From Euptelea pleiosperma (lineage: Eukaryota > Streptophyta > Magnoliopsida > Ranunculales > Eupteleaceae), in NCBI GenBank assembly GCA_035048495.1, contig CM068553.1, positions 5,449,259 to 5,513,258 on the forward strand: 64,000 nucleotides of DNA. Reading direction: 5' to 3'. The translations under genes were made by a program, and so were the position numbers. This document shows, piece after piece, positions 34,210 to 44,689 of this stretch. Position 1 is the stretch's first letter, and each line of letters opens with the position of its first letter. The notes under the pieces are model-generated. The model was not told the origin of the DNA and did not search any database. It saw only the letters and a list, made by a program, of their open reading frames with translations.

Positions 34210-35739
34210 CTATTGTGGAGCCATCATCAAGAGCCTTCATTAGAAAACTCATGTATAAGGTGCAAAACACGTTGACCATTCAAATGGAGGCGATCATAGG
34301 AGTCCAATTAAGAGCCTTTTGCACTTAAAACAAGTTCTAACCATCCAATTTAATGGTCAATATTGTGTGGTGCCTATTAGATTATTAGGATTCACACAAC
34401 AATCTGTCGCCAATACATGGTTTGACCCAACATTTAAGGGAAATTTTTTGATCCTGGCATTTTTTGATCCGGCGTCTGGGCCGCATCTAAGTGGACCTAA
34501 ATGCTGCATACCAAAAATCAGCCTGATTCGTGGTTTCTAGGCGTTACTCCGAAAATAATGCTCGAATCATACGGTTGAAAATGACCAATCAGGCATATTT
34601 TTGGTTCAAACATCCATACAATAATTGTTCTCTAATAATGTGCCACGTGGCTTTTTTAGGTGCAGCCCGATACCCAGGTCAAAAACTTTCTACGACATTA
34701 ATTTACACTCAGGATCTAAGCGAAAAAAAAATTCGCTCGTCCCGGATTGAAAAGGTCCCCTCCCAAAATGTTTGATACGTACCCTTAATTTGTTAATCAC
34801 CCTTAACCGGTTAAACGTGGGTTGGATTTAAGCTTTGAAGTACGTGTCAGACATTTCGGCAGGGGAACATTTCGGCAGGTCCCGGGACAAGCGAATTTTT
34901 TCTCCAAAGCTGTCATATGTGAGGAAAATCCCATTAGCGTACTCTTGAATTTTTGGACTATCAATCCACACGTTTTGATCAAATTCTAAGAGTATCTTTA
35001 ACTAAGGGCTTAAAAAAAAACATCTTTTTCAAATTTGAAGCCGGAGACTCTTCTGGTTCACCCATATGCCCATCGATCCAATTTCATTTCGAGATCAGAG
35101 CGGACCGGTTCCGAGACTTCGAACCATGACAATCATGGTTGAAACACGTAAAAACACTTTGTTGAGCATAGTCACTTAACCTGCTGCAGCCAAGATTAAA
35201 ATCCTATAAACTGGTTAGGTCTGACCAGGCCTTGCTAATCTTGCAGGCAAACACACACCCATCATTTCAAGAGGAGAGAAGTGGACAAGAAGAAGGTTCT
35301 TGGAAGTCGGAACCCTCGCGTGAAGGAACACATCCACCCCAGTACTCTAGGGCATTCTATATTAATATTTGCCTGATATTTCTTATGCTGTAAGGCTAAA
35401 ACAACCACTGCTGGACATGTCAATGACGTGGCTCCAACTGGGTCTTTTGAAATTTGTATACTTGGCCTGGTCTTGTCCTAAGGGTTTGGAGGGAAGAATC
35501 CTGTGCTAGTACTACCTCTAGAACATGGACAAATTGGAATAATGTGGGGACCTATTGGAATTATTGGTATCTTCTTGTTTCTGGGGTCCACTTCATTGTT
35601 TTCTCTCCAACTAACTAGATGATCCATTGTGCATGTCTAGATCATCTTGGGGCCCATCAAGAAGCGTTCCAACCATCGAGCAGTCAATGCACGCATCTCA
35701 AAACTTTTGACATGGTATTGCCGTGTTCTGCTTTTCCAC
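34210..35739. other. Intergenic, no gene seen
   Basis: An arm-module remnant with CATCCATACAATAATTG and GCCACGTGGC lies at about 34490-34655. The rest has no coding or repeat structure that I can recognise. Confidence 0.4.
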
Positions 35740-36076
35740 GCACGTGGATTCACGTGGAAAAACATGTAACAAGGAAAACACGATTTTTTTTACTCACCGC
35801 TGTCATCTTGGCCCACTGACCGCATGGATGTTTAGCCCACACACCAACAATCAACTTGATTGGTAATCCTTAACCATTAGATTTTAGTACTTTTTAAAGG
35901 GTGTGTATAGCTGTTGGATTCAACCATTATTTTTGAGTACCAAAACCAACCGCTAAAATTCAACTAAACAAGCTTATTTTTGGTATGAATGTCTACTAAG
36001 AGGTGGGCTAAACATCCATGCGGCCAGTGGGCCCAGATGGCAAAAAGCATGAGGTATGTCTTGTTACATCACGACC
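35740..36076. mobile_element. Family-B foldback MITE
   Basis: The left arm contains ACATGTAACAAGG, TTACTCACCGCTG and CCACTGACCGCATGGATGT. The right arm is the inverse, ending GGTATGTCTTGTTACATCA then CGACCC at about 36070. The interior carries the ACCAACAATCAACTTGATTG-type arm. A similar full copy is at about 42375-42845, and half-copies occur at about 1975-2090, 38525-38615 and 41825-42050. Confidence 0.65.
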
Positions 36077-36134
36077 CTAGCCAGTAATAGGGGGTGGGTG
36101 GGGGCGAAAGGGTTGACTTTAGGCCAAGTATGAA

Positions 36135-36470
36135 TTAAGAACCGTTCTATGACACACAAGGCCCTCAAACTGCCACGTAGTACACTCTTTCGGTCCCACA
36201 ATGTTTGGCCCACACCTTGGTGGACCTCCACACTTGAAAGCAGCGGGATTGATGATTTTTGGATTGTAGCCCTTTTCATCGTGGGTTTCATGAACAAGCC
36301 CATGGGTTGGTTCTAAGCCCATGATGAAAAAGTGTTAAAATCCAACAACTAGAAATCACCGATCACACCGGTTTTGGTGTGTAAGTCCACCGAGGTGTGA
36401 ACGAAAGAGTGTGCCACATGGCAATTTGAGAACTTCTGTCTCAAAATTTTGATACAGAAGTCTGTCTCAT
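36135..36470. mobile_element. Family-C foldback MITE
   Basis: The right end reads GGCAATTTGAGAACTTCTG then TCAAAATTTTGATACAGAAG. The left arm has GGCCCTCAAACTGCCACGTA. The core is TTTTCATCGTGGGTTTCATG with its inverse. Same family as 8815-9190. No gene. Confidence 0.6.
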
Positions 36471-36602
36471 AGATTTTTCAATGTATCAAGGACATGATTT
36501 GCATGCTCTTATATTGAGTTGTTGATTGTAATTTAGTTCCAATCAGAAATATGCCACATACCCTCTATACCGAAATTGGTTCTGAACTTGCTTCTTCCCC
36601 TT

Positions 36603-36960
36603 CATGGTTCAAAGTATCGGCCAATCCAGTTCTGGATAGGGTGATCCAGAACGGGATTGGCATTCATCGATCCGATCCAAAAAATGATCATCTTGTCCGA
36701 GATCACTGTTTCCAAAAGAAGTCTCATGTTGTTTCGAGCAAGATACACCGATCCTATTTTGGATCGAGCGAACTGGATTGGGATTGGCATTCATTGATTT
36801 GATCCAAAAAAATGGATCATCTTGCCTCCAGATCACTGTTTCCAAAAGAAGTCTCACGTCGTCTCAAGCAAGATGCACTGATCCCATTTTGGATCGGACC
36901 AAATCAAATCAGGATTGGAGCCCACCGATCTGGCGCCAATACTGAGATCTCGAACCATGG
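36603..36960. mobile_element. GGATCGG-repeat hAT-like element with tandem unit
   Basis: The ends are CATGGTTCAAAGTATCGG and GATCTCGAACCATGG. The interior contains two units of about 130 bp, beginning near 36650 and 36780. They share GATCACTGTTTCCAAAAGAA and GTCTCAYGTYGTYTCRAGCA and many GATCC/GGATCGG motifs. No convincing duplication of the flanks. A one-ended relative is at about 7557-7720. Confidence 0.65.
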
Positions 36961-37311
36961 TAGGAGTTGACAATTGTTGAACTCGATAGGGGTTTGTGTT
37001 AAACCAATTTGATGTAAGTCTTAACTAGAACTTATTAGAGTACCACATTGTAATCAATTGTGATAAGATGCACCATATCATTATTGGTGTATCTCATCAC
37101 GATTCTGTGCATGATCTTCTATAATTGATATGTGATCATGTAGAGAATCTCGTAATGAGACACACTAATAATGATATGGTCCATCTCATCAAAATTTATT
37201 ACAATATGATACTCTAACAGAACTGAAAGAGTAAATCATCCAGTTCTAAATTCCTACGGTGCCCACCTGAAACACCAGGGAAAAATGGTTATGCTGAGAT
37301 AGGGTTATTTA

Positions 37312-37742
37312 GTAACCTGACCCATTGCCACCCTACCTACGTTACCAAGTCTCTACACACCTTGTATCAAAGTCAAGAAAGTATGTCCAGCATCCTTTCT
37401 TGTCTTATTGCATTTTTGTGATTGGGGGATAATGTTTAGCCCATCTGCCGAGTCCAACTGCCACCCCGTAGGCTCCAATCCCACTCCGCGTCGGTCCGAT
37501 CCAAAACTGGATACGTGCAACTTGCTCGAGACAACACGAGACTTCTTTAAGAAACAATTAACTTGGGTGAGACGATCCATATTTTGGACTGGATCGCCGA
37601 TCCCAATCCGGATAACCCAACCCATGGCTACCCTACCCATGTTCACAAGTCTGTACGCCTTGTATCGAAGTCAAGAAAGTATGTCAAGCATCCTTTCTTG
37701 TCTTATTGGATTTTTGTGATTAGGGGATAATGTTTAGCCCAT
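37312..37742. repeat. Direct repeats of about 130 bp flanking a GGATCGG-type insert
   Basis: The block at about 37319-37442 (CTACCTACGTTACCAAGTCT then CAAAGTCAAGAAAGTATGTC then GATAATGTTTAGCCCA) is repeated with about 10% divergence at about 37617-37742. Between them lies a GGTCCGATCCAAAACTGGAT segment of the GGATCGG type. A tandem duplication or a short LTR-like arrangement would fit. Confidence 0.65.
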
Positions 37743-38870
37743 TAAAAAACTAATAATCCTCATAACACCCTTCTTGTTTTTGGCTCCAAATCTCCAAACA
37801 GGGAATAATATAAGAAAGGGAAGTTAGGGTTAAGTTTACATCACAAATAGATTATTGGAGTTGAAGGATTTGAGGATAATTATAGAAGTAAAGTATAGTG
37901 ACAGAACCAACCATTACATCTTTCCCAATTAAGTCCTTATCTCTCTAACTTATTTTTATTCATTTTAAGTCCCCATCTGAAAGTTATTTCCTTTTTAAGT
38001 CATTTAAAATTGCAAAAAGAAGTCTACCAAGGAAGGAAACTAAGACACTCTTTCCTGGGTTTTACGTTAATGCCATCAGCTTGTTGATTAAAGAAAAGAA
38101 ACTCTTCCCTATGTCAAGTCCAAGTTAATTAAAGTTTATCCATGGAATGCCAACTGGTGAGCCATCCTTCAATGGTTCTGATATTATTTTCTTAACCTTC
38201 TCCTTGATCAATGTGTTGTGGATTCTTACCGTCCAAAAGCAGGAAATTGATCAGATGGTTGGAATCTCCCCAAGTGGTTCAATATTTAATGATAGACCCA
38301 ATTGGGTCCTACCTACTAGTGGGGGTAGGGCTGTCAATGGATAGTTGAAATTACCCGGACCATGTGATCACAACTCTATACAAAATCAAAGGAGACGGTA
38401 TAGAGCTACACAAACTATTGTATTATTAAATTTATGAGCCACACGATGAAATTACTAATGAGATCGATGGAGCAAAGATTAAGACAAGGGATAAGGATAT
38501 TTGAAAATCAATTTGGCTTCGTGTCATTTTTGTTACTCACCAGCTGCCATCTGGGCCCACTGACTGCATGGATGCTTAGTCCACCCCTTCCCTTAGTAGA
38601 CATTCTTACCCACTGCGAAATCAATCGGGACCTTTCATTTCATCAATTGCGTCGTCATAAAGATAGGGCCACCAGGAATATGTCGGTGGCTATATCGTGA
38701 ATATCTGCTCGAATCGTGTCAAACGTCTAGTTGAAAATATCCGTACTAGGGGTAGATTTTGTAATTGTAATTCCATCTATGTCCCGCAAAACCTGTGGAG
38801 GCGACTTAAAGGCGGCCTGCGGTTGTAAACCACAGAAACCTGCTCGAAGAGGGGAGAGAGATCCATCATC
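37743..38870. other. Intergenic and HAD gene upstream region
   Basis: No gene. A half-copy of the family-B MITE lies at about 38525-38615 (TTACTCACCAGCTGCCATCT). The leader of the downstream HAD gene probably begins near 38870-38900, where the sequence turns CT-rich. Confidence 0.4.
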
Positions 38871-39684
38871 CATCCATCGCTCTTTAGAATCTAATTTCTC
38901 CCCCCCTCTGACCTTTCATTGCCGTGTTCAACGCTTCTTCTCTCCTCACTGTTCGATCTATCTTCGACGGGTGGATCTTCTCCAGGTTCTTTATCGTGTC
39001 TTTTATTTTTATTTTTATTTTCTTGTGTGTACATATATAATTTTCTGTGTACAAAACTTTCTTCATCTTTAGTTCAGAGATTCTGGGTTCCTAACTTCTC
39101 TACAGCTGGATTTATTATAAACAGTTCTGTAATTTTAATGGTACCTGGAGCTGTATTTCTTTGAAATTTGGTGTGTGGTGGAAGATAGAAATTGTTGGCC
39201 TTTTTTTGTAGTTTTTTTTTTTTCTCTTTTGGGCTGAATTTCAGAAGTGGGTGTTTGGTTATTGGGGTGTTTTGGATTGATATGGTTGATGGGTTTTGCC
39301 CATTTGGCTTAAAATGGGTTGTTAATGGTGGTATTTTGATTATCACAGAATAAAATTGGGATTTTGTTCTTGGTGATTTGTAGAAAGTATGATTTTGCTG
39401 GTAAAAATGGATGTTTTCGTCTAATTCTAAGGTTGTGAGGACATATTGGTGTGAGGGTATTGAGAAAGATTGCACTGCGTTGTTGAATCCTCAGTTGGGT
39501 AGTTTTGTCTGGTAGAAATTGGGGTTTGTTTGGTCGGTTGGTCGGTTTTGGGGCCATTCTGATTCCGTGGTTCAATCCAACAAGGAATTCGAAAGGGTTT
39601 GGAAATATCTACAAGAGGGGTACTGTTGTGAAGCTCAAATTCGGATCGAATTGAGGTTTTCTCTTTTCTCCTGATTTGGTAAAA

Positions 39685-40854
39685 ATGGTGGATTCGATTG
39701 CCTCGACATCTCTTCTTAGCCACCGGCCCTTTTGTCAAGGGTATCCTTACAAGGATGCGTCCAACAGACGGCGGTCATTCGATTTCTGTCGACTCCCTGT
39801 AACAGATTTTGTAGGCCGCCAGGTTATATCTTCAATTCCATCATCATCATCATCCCCATCCAGAAGTGAAAGGTGGGGAGCTAGTCGATATGCCTTTTCT
39901 TCGATTAAGGCCCTTGCTATGGAGCTGACAAAAGAGGCATATTCATCCAGGGAAGAAGATAGAATACCCAGGAATTTGAATTATCCCGTTGATACCACTA
40001 CTCGTCGTACACCAGGTTTGTGGCCGCCTTCAAACAAGGCAGATAACCCGTCATTACACAACCCCTTGCTTCGTCAGGAAAGGATGGGTTGTGGCTGGTT
40101 GGGTGCGATTTTTGAATGGGAAGGAGTGATTATCGAAGATAATCCTGATCTTGAGAAGCAGGCATGGTTGGCTCTATCCCAAGAAGAAGGAAAATCCCCA
40201 CCCCCAGCTTTCATCCTCAGAAGAATTGAAGGGATGAAGAATGAGCAAGCAATTTCTGAGGTTCTCTGTTGGTCAAGAGACTCGGCTCAACTGAGAAGAA
40301 TGGCTTCCAGGAAGGAGGAGATATACCAAGCTTTGCAAGGTGGGATTTATAGGTTACGGACAGGTTCGCGCGAATTTGTGAATGTTCTGATGAACTACAA
40401 TATTCCAATGGCCTTGGTTTGTCCCCGTCCGAGGAAGACTCTCGAGACAGCAATCGGAGCCACTGGGATCGAAGGGGTTTTCAGTGTGATTGTAGCTGCA
40501 GAGGACGTTCATAGGGGGAAGCCAGACCCCGAAATGTTTGTGTACGCGGCGCAGCTTCTCAACTACATACCGGAGCGGTGCATTGTGTTTGGGAACTCCA
40601 ATTCAACAGTGGAGGCTGCTCATGATGCTCGCATGAAGTGCGTGGCAATCGCCAGCAAACACCCCATGTACGAACTAGGAGCTGCAGACTTGGTGGTGAG
40701 GCACCTCGACGAGCTCTCTGTGGTAGACCTGAAGAACCTTGCCGATATCGAATCAGCTGAATTTGGGTCTGGAGAACCAGAGGTAGAGATGGAGGAGGAA
40801 GAAGATGAAACATATCCATCTACAGCAGTGGGAGTGGACGATAATTTCTGGTAA
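39685..40854 (+). CDS. Plastid HAD hydrolase, riboflavin-pathway PYRP2-like phosphatase
   Basis: A single-exon gene of 389 residues. The N-terminal region (about 1-75) is Ser/Arg-rich and poor in acidic residues, as in chloroplast transit peptides. The conserved core begins at about residue 125, NPLLRQERMGCGWLGAIFEW. It resembles, from memory, Arabidopsis At4g11570, a plastid phosphatase removing phosphate from 5-amino-6-ribitylaminouracil 5'-phosphate in riboflavin synthesis. The HAD order is visible: motif I AIFEWEGV (141-148), motif II around C246, Lys279 in RGKPDP, motif IV VFGNSNSTVEAA (301-312). Motif I has E144-W-E146 instead of the usual D-x-D, and motif IV lacks the acidic pair. An acidic tail (EVEMEEEEDE) ends the protein. 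The start is the first ATG of the frame; the TTG nine bases earlier is not used in plants. A leader intron is possible but not resolved. Confidence 0.9.
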   Translation: MVDSIASTSLLSHRPFCQGYPYKDASNRRRSFDFCRLPVTDFVGRQVISSIPSSSSSPSRSERWGASRYAFSSIKALAMELTKEAYSSREEDRIPRNLNYPVDTTTRRTPGLWPPSNKADNPSLHNPLLRQERMGCGWLGAIFEWEGVIIEDNPDLEKQAWLALSQEEGKSPPPAFILRRIEGMKNEQAISEVLCWSRDSAQLRRMASRKEEIYQALQGGIYRLRTGSREFVNVLMNYNIPMALVCPRPRKTLETAIGATGIEGVFSVIVAAEDVHRGKPDPEMFVYAAQLLNYIPERCIVFGNSNSTVEAAHDARMKCVAIASKHPMYELGAADLVVRHLDELSVVDLKNLADIESAEFGSGEPEVEMEEEEDETYPSTAVGVDDNFW

Positions 40855-42370
40855 GACCATCAAAATGTACAGATTCTGCTTCTAATTCTTTATGATAATC
40901 ATGATTTAGGCCTTTAGTCTCCCTTAGTTATGTATATTGGTTGGCTTTACACTGTACAAAAAGGGCCAAAAAAAAAAAAGTTGATGGGTGTTCTGCATTG
41001 GACTACCCTTAATGTTGTTATGTATGTATATCATATATGCAGTATATTTGCTTGAAACTCTCATTATGTGATTGGTGTTTGTTCTTTTTTAATTGAAGTT
41101 TTCAAACTAAAAAATAAATTTTCCTACACATGTTGCGTGATTCCACGGTTAGCGTTTGCACACCCCTAACACCGTTACAGTCTTTGCTTAATAAGGCTAG
41201 AAAATGTTATAATGGATTTGACGTTATAACGGATGTTATAATGTCTGTTGTTTCACCATTATTAACGTTATAAACAAGAATATTTTTACCTTTTTTTTTT
41301 TAACTTTGATTTAACCCGACATAATGTACATAACAGTAACATTACCCGTCTGTTGTGGTGTTCTAAAGGTCCTTAGAGAACGAATCTTATTTTGCATTTT
41401 GACCATGTAGAAGTAAAATGTGTTCTGAAGATAGTAATTACGGTGGTGTCGAAATCGCACACGTAATTTTAGCCATATTCACTTCCCCTAGTAGCTATTT
41501 CTCTTTGGAAGTGCATATTTGCACACCCCATTTTCTGTCAGGGCGGACTCCTGGTCAGGGTACACCCCAAAAAGAATCTAAGACGAGTAAAACTTGGCTG
41601 ACCAACGGCCGCCACAATATGAGCCACGTGACTCATTTGTAGAGGACACTGACTATATGGATGTTTGGCCAATCCCCTAGGTGAACTTGCAAACCAAAAA
41701 TCAACCTGATTACTGATTTCTAAACATTGGACTGGAGACATTTTCATGGGTTGATTTTAACTGTGGAAATTTGAGCATTATGTTCGGGTACCCAAAACCA
41801 TCTTTTCCAATGCGGAAGTGGCATTGTTGGTAGTCACCGCTGCCATCAGGGCCCACTGACCGCATGGATGTTTAGCCCACTCCTTAGTAGACATTCATGC
41901 CAAGAATCAGCTTGTTTGATGATTTTTAGCCATTGGTTTTAGTATTAAAAAAAATGGTTGAATTCAACGGCTATAAGAACGCCTTAAAAGATCTATTATT
42001 TTTGATGATTTTTTTTTTTTTTTTTTTGAGGATTGTGAGGTCAAAAACCTTTCTTCATTTACTTTTGGGCCAACCGTAGGTGGACCTACAGACCAAAACA
42101 TTAATTTGATTGTTGCTTTTTAAGCATTGGATTAGTGTCGTTTTCCTTGGTTGATTTTATCCGCAGAATTTGAATATTATTTAGGGTACAAGATTCAATG
42201 GTTTGAAATCACTAATCAGGCTGATATTTAGTATGTAGCTCCACCTAGCAATGGGCCCAACATCCGTACATTAGTGACCTCTAAGAATGTGCAACGTGGC
42301 TCATATTGTGGTCCCTCATCATCATTGATGAGGCACATTAGCGTGGTTAACAACCTACTTAGGTGTATTC
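40855..42370. repeat. Intergenic: HAD 3' flank and MITE fragments
   Basis: No gene. A TTATAACG patch occurs at about 41195-41285. A family-A left end with exact GAGTAAAACTTGGCTGACC and a nearby GAGCCACGTG starts at about 41586, but its right end is not found. A half family-B copy is at about 41825-42000, and another arm-module foldback with CATCCGTACATTAG at its right lies at about 42060-42310. Confidence 0.55.
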
Positions 42371-42374
42371 CTTT

Positions 42375-42845
42375 TAGGGTCGTGATGTATACCTGAGATC
42401 TTTTCAAATGCGGCCTGAGATCTTTTCAAATGCGGAAGCGGCATTGTAGGGTCATGATGTTTACCTAAGATCTTTTCAAATGCAGAAGCAGCATTGTTGG
42501 TAGTCACCGCTGCCATCTGGGCCCACTGACCACATGGATGTTTAGCCCACCCTTAGTAGACATTCATACCAAAAATCAGCTTGTTTGACGATTTTTAGCC
42601 ATTGGTTTTAGTACTAAAAAAGTGGTTGAATTCAACGGCTATAAGAATGCCTTAAAAAGTGCTAAAATCTAATGGTTGCAGATTACCAATCAGGGTGATT
42701 TTTGGTGTATATAACGACCAAGGGGTGAGATAAACATCCATGCGGTCAGTGGGCCCAGATGATAGTGGTGAGTAACAAAATCGTGCTTCCACATTTAAAA
42801 ATGTTGCAAACATACCTTTTTACATCTTTTTCCTTCATTTTATAA
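42375..42845. mobile_element. Family-B foldback MITE
   Basis: The left end has GGGTCGTGATGTATACC, then a short internal direct repeat of GAGATCTTTTCAAATGCGG (three copies, about 42397-42490), then CACCGCTGCCATCTGGGCCC. The right arm has GGGCCCAGATGATAGTGGTG, then GAGTAACAAAATCGTGCTTC, ending near CATACCTTTTTACATC. The arms carry AATCAGCTTGTTTGACGATT-type sequence. Confidence 0.65.
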
Positions 42846-43192
42846 ATCAAAATCCTCAAAAAACAGGTTGAGCTCACAATCCTCCAAAAAAATAACAAAA
42901 CTGATTTTTTTTTTTTTTGCTTGTCCCCATTAGTTTATTGATGCAATTTGCATCGCATTCAATGTTTTTAAAATATTTGCATCTCACCCAAGGTCGTTAT
43001 AGTCATTTAAACAATATTGGGATGTCCATCCAACCTCAATTGTCAATCACGTTGACCATGGTCAAAGGGTGAGACGCAAATATTTTAAAAGCATTGGGTG
43101 AGATGGAAATTGCATCAATAAAGTAAGGGGGTAAAGCAAAAAAACTGTTTAATAAATAAAGTAAAAAATATCCCCTTGGAATAGATATTCTG

Positions 43193-43600
43193 GAGTGAAA
43201 CTTGTGTCACCAGATGTTGTGACGGAATCGGTCACAGCACTCAATGCAAGCCACGTGTCACACGATCAGAGGTCACTGACCGTATGGATGTTTGGTCAGT
43301 CCATCGGTGGACCTACAAACAAAAAATCAGCCTGATTAGTGATTTAAAACCTTTGGATTTTTGCACCCAAATAACGCTCAATAATGCTCAAATTTCTACC
43401 GTTAAAATCAACCCATGACAATAACTTCTTCAATTGAATCGGTTAGAAATCACGAATCAGGCTGAATTTTTGTGTACCAGTCTACCAAGTGACTGGCCGA
43501 ACATCCATACGGTCATCGTCCTCTAATAGTATGCCACGTGGCTCTTATTGAGTGCTGTGACCGGCTTCCGTCACAGCATCTTGTGACACAAGTTTTACTC
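43193..43600. mobile_element. Family-A foldback MITE with G-boxes, GSH1-upstream copy 1
   Basis: The ends are GAGTGAAACTTGTGTCAC and GTGACACAAGTTTTACTC. The flanks GATATTCTG (43184-43192) and GGTATTCCG (43601-43609) match at 7 of 9. The TIRs include TGTGACGGAATCGGTCACAG, itself nearly palindromic, then GCCACGTG, then ACTGACCGTATGGATGTTTG. The inner arm is AATCAGCCTGATTAGTGATT. Confidence 0.88.
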
Positions 43601-43669
43601 GGTATTCCGTTGGTTAGTTAGTTGAAGGAAACAAAAGTTGTAACATAGGAGCCACGTAAAACAACGCTG

Positions 43670-43995
43670 ACTGTCGAGGGGGTTAACGAAGCCGCTGACT
43701 GCCTACACTTTGAGCCACGTGGCACACTCTTAGAGGACACTGACCGTATGGATGCTTAGCCAATCCCTAAGTGGACCTACATACCAAAAATCAGCCTGAG
43801 TAGTGATTTCAAACCTTTGGATCCTTGAATCACAAATAATGGTCAATAATGCTCAAACTCCAACGGTTAAAATCAACGAATGAAAATGACTTTAATCCAT
43901 CGCTTCGAAATCACTAATCAGGTTGATTTTTGGTTTGTAGGTTCGGATTGGCTAAACATCCATTCGGTGAGCGTCATCTAAGCTCATATTGTGGG
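43670..43995. mobile_element. Decayed family-A MITE, GSH1-upstream copy 2
   Basis: The left side has GAGCCACGTGGCACACTC, GACCGTATGGATGCTTAGCC and AATCAGCCTGAGTAGTGATT. The right side has AAATCACTAATCAGGTTGAT and CATCCATTCGGTGAGCGTC. The outer ends have lost the GAGTAAAACTT match. Confidence 0.7.
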
Positions 43996-44204
43996 CGTTT
44001 GTAATTTTGTCTTGTTGTACACGTGTCAGTTGTGTCAACCTAATCCAAGGGACGACGTAAGTGACGACGTTAGTAGCACGAACGGGTTAAAGAAGAAAGA
44101 ACACGCAATGAATTGCCAAGCCAAAAGAGTCCTTCTTCCACAAAGCGTACACACAATGTATAGTCGTCCTGCGATGTGTCAGCAGAACAACATGTAGGCC
44201 CCAC

Positions 44205-44611
44205 GAGTTAAACCTCTGTGACAAGATATTGTGACCGAAGCCGGTCATAACCCACAATACGAGCCACGTGGTACTTTATTAGAGGGTGCTGACCGTATGG
44301 ATTTTTGACCAGTCCCTCGGTGGACCTGCAAACCAAAAATCAGCCTGATTAGTGATTTACAACCTTTGGATTTTTGCACCAAAATAACGCTCAATAATGC
44401 TCAAATTCCTACAGTTAACATCAACCCATGAAAATAAATTCAATCCAACGCTTAGAAATCACTAATCAGGCTGATTTTTTGTTTGCAGGTCCATCGTGGA
44501 ACTGGCCAAAAATCCATACGGTCAATATCCTCTAATAATGTGCCATGTGGCTCGTATTGTGGGTTGTGACTGGCTTCGGTCACAACATCATGTGACAGAA
44601 GTTTTATTCTC
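44205..44611. mobile_element. Family-A MITE with exact 8-bp flanks, GSH1-upstream copy 3
   Basis: The ends are GAGTTAAACCTCTGTGAC and GTGACAGAAGTTTTATTCTC. GGCCCCAC is repeated exactly at 44197-44204 and 44612-44619. The TIRs contain TTGTGACCGAAGCCGGTCA, an ACGAGCCACGTGG G-box on the left (decayed to GCCATGTGGC on the right) and GACCGTATGGAT. It ends about 80-100 bases before the probable GSH1 transcript start. Confidence 0.88.
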
Positions 44612-44689
44612 GGCCCCACCACGGAGACGATAGTGCGGCACTATTTAGTTGTCGTTCGACACCATTATACGATTCTTCCTCTTATGCCG

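Noticed and set aside
39676..39684. HAD frame extended upstream to a TTG start
   Set aside because: Plant nuclear genes start at ATG with rare exceptions; the ATG at 39685 begins a normal transit peptide.
41586..42310. A full family-A MITE starting at 41586
   Set aside because: The left end is good, but no inverse of GAGTAAAACTTGGCTGACC appears to the right, so only an end is claimed.
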